Positions 63,465 to 64,000 of a stretch of DNA of 64,000 bases are shown piece after piece. The number at the start of each line of letters is the position of its first letter. Position 1 is the stretch's first letter. This stretch comes from an uncultured Prevotellaceae bacterium (GTDB lineage Bacteria; Bacteroidota; Bacteroidia; Bacteroidales; Bacteroidaceae). Where the stretch lies: the NCBI GenBank assembly GCA_900315455.1, contig OMZE01000008.1:1-64000 (forward strand), read 5' to 3'. Under the pieces are notes generated by a model that was given only the letters and a program-made list of their open reading frames with translations, did no database searches and had not been told where the DNA came from. The position numbers were made by a program, and so were the translations under genes.

Positions 63465-64000
63465 TCAGTTAACCGCGTGCATCGCTACGACACCCTTCTC
63501 CATGAGGATGGGAAGTACGTTGGCAGCAGACTGGCGGCTGCGCTTGCCACTGATGGCCTTGTATTTTTCCAGCAATGGCGCGTCGCTGGCAAGAAGGCTC
63601 TCCATGAAGGAATCGTTGATACGTGTGGCATTGATTTTACCTTTCTCGGTGGTACTGCCGTCCACCAGATAGCAGGCCATCGTCTTCATGTTCTCATTGT
63701 AGAAACCTATGGCACCCGAAGTAACCCACAAGCCAGCGCTCAGAGCCTTGCTGTCGACCAAGCAACCCGCTACTGCAGTCCCTAATTCCAACACGAATGC
63801 GGCATCGTTGCACTTATAAGCCATCACACAAATCTTGTCGTTGTCGTAGCGCACTGCCTGGGTGTATCCCAACACATCAAGACAAATCTCATTGCAGCGC
63901 AGGTTGCGGCAGTTGACAAACAGTTGGTCGCCATACATCACGGCGAAGGCCTCTTTTTTCAACATCTTGTCGGCTGCCTTGTCGCCAGTCTTGAAACGAA
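63465..64000 (-). CDS. Protein of unknown function (5' end outside window)
   Basis: C-terminal 178 residues; the frame is open to the window edge (codons RFKTGDKAADK precede the first Met), so the N-terminus lies beyond. Contains GDQLFVNCRNLRC, CVMAYKCNDAAFVLELG and GAIGFYNENMKTMACYLVDG, with several cysteines. No family recognised. Convergent with the preceding gene. Confidence 0.7.
   Translation of the reverse strand, partial: RFKTGDKAADKMLKKEAFAVMYGDQLFVNCRNLRCNEICLDVLGYTQAVRYDNDKICVMAYKCNDAAFVLELGTAVAGCLVDSKALSAGLWVTSGAIGFYNENMKTMACYLVDGSTTEKGKINATRINDSFMESLLASDAPLLEKYKAISGKRSRQSAANVLPILMEKGVVAMHAVN

Noticed and set aside
1-64000. tRNA, rRNA, tmRNA or known riboswitches
   Set aside because: No stretch showed the expected cloverleaf or conserved cores on reading; a covariance-model scan was not possible.

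Overview
The window comes from a Bacteroidota chromosome and looks most like Prevotella or a close relative. The reasons are: promoters of the TTTG-N19-TAnnTTTG type throughout with few strong Shine-Dalgarno sequences; lineage-typical genes (Fkp, DUF4301, DUF5687, a YfhO family membrane protein, malic enzyme fused to a phosphotransacetylase-like domain); secreted proteins ending in type IX secretion (T9SS)-like tails; and intergenic heptamer and octamer tandem repeats. This is inferred by eye; no 16S gene or database search was available.

Layout. 1-1.6 kb: 3' part of rpsA. 1.9-9.7 kb: hexuronate catabolism (mannonate dehydratase, fructuronate reductase-like enzyme, tagaturonate reductase), interrupted at 4.9-7.8 kb by an AT-richer block of four small genes bounded by an exact 28-bp direct repeat. 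9.8-20.4 kb: Fur-family regulator, a tilS/rlmI/3'-5' exonuclease operon, ftsK-lolA, a DUF5687 membrane protein, a GYF-CD225 protein, an ECF sigma factor and a very small sorting-tail-like protein. 20.4-28 kb: fkp with a YfhO protein, a possible small transcript, and a glucosaminidase-LysM protein. 27.7-32.2 kb: a three-gene operon of unknown function (861-aa exported protein, triple-GYF protein, polytopic membrane protein). 32.4-41 kb: a deoxyribonucleotidase, a T9SS-tailed repeat protein, a TfoX-like gene pair, DUF4301 and a RelA-type enzyme. 41-49 kb: malic enzyme, an FG-GAP-like exported protein, a surface-sugar aminotransferase/dehydratase pair, and rplU-rpmA.

49.2-62.5 kb is a defence island. 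All its genes are on the minus strand: a type III-like restriction-modification pair (res, mod), then a tight four-gene cluster encoding a PD-(D/E)XK protein, a Z1-type ATPase (frameshifted), a SprT-like metalloprotease and an EVE-like/HNH nuclease, then, upstream of res, a tyrosine recombinase. Between res and the recombinase is a 200-bp segment bounded by perfect 17-bp inverted repeats. It contains a consensus -7 box that points away from res. This has the architecture of an invertible promoter, seen here in the OFF orientation, and is the most notable feature of the window. The nuclease domain of Res lacks two expected catalytic residues, so cleavage might be supplied by the downstream nucleases.

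The last 1.5 kb holds three 83-bp tandem repeats that include a promoter, a small secreted protein, and the C-terminal part of another gene running off the window.
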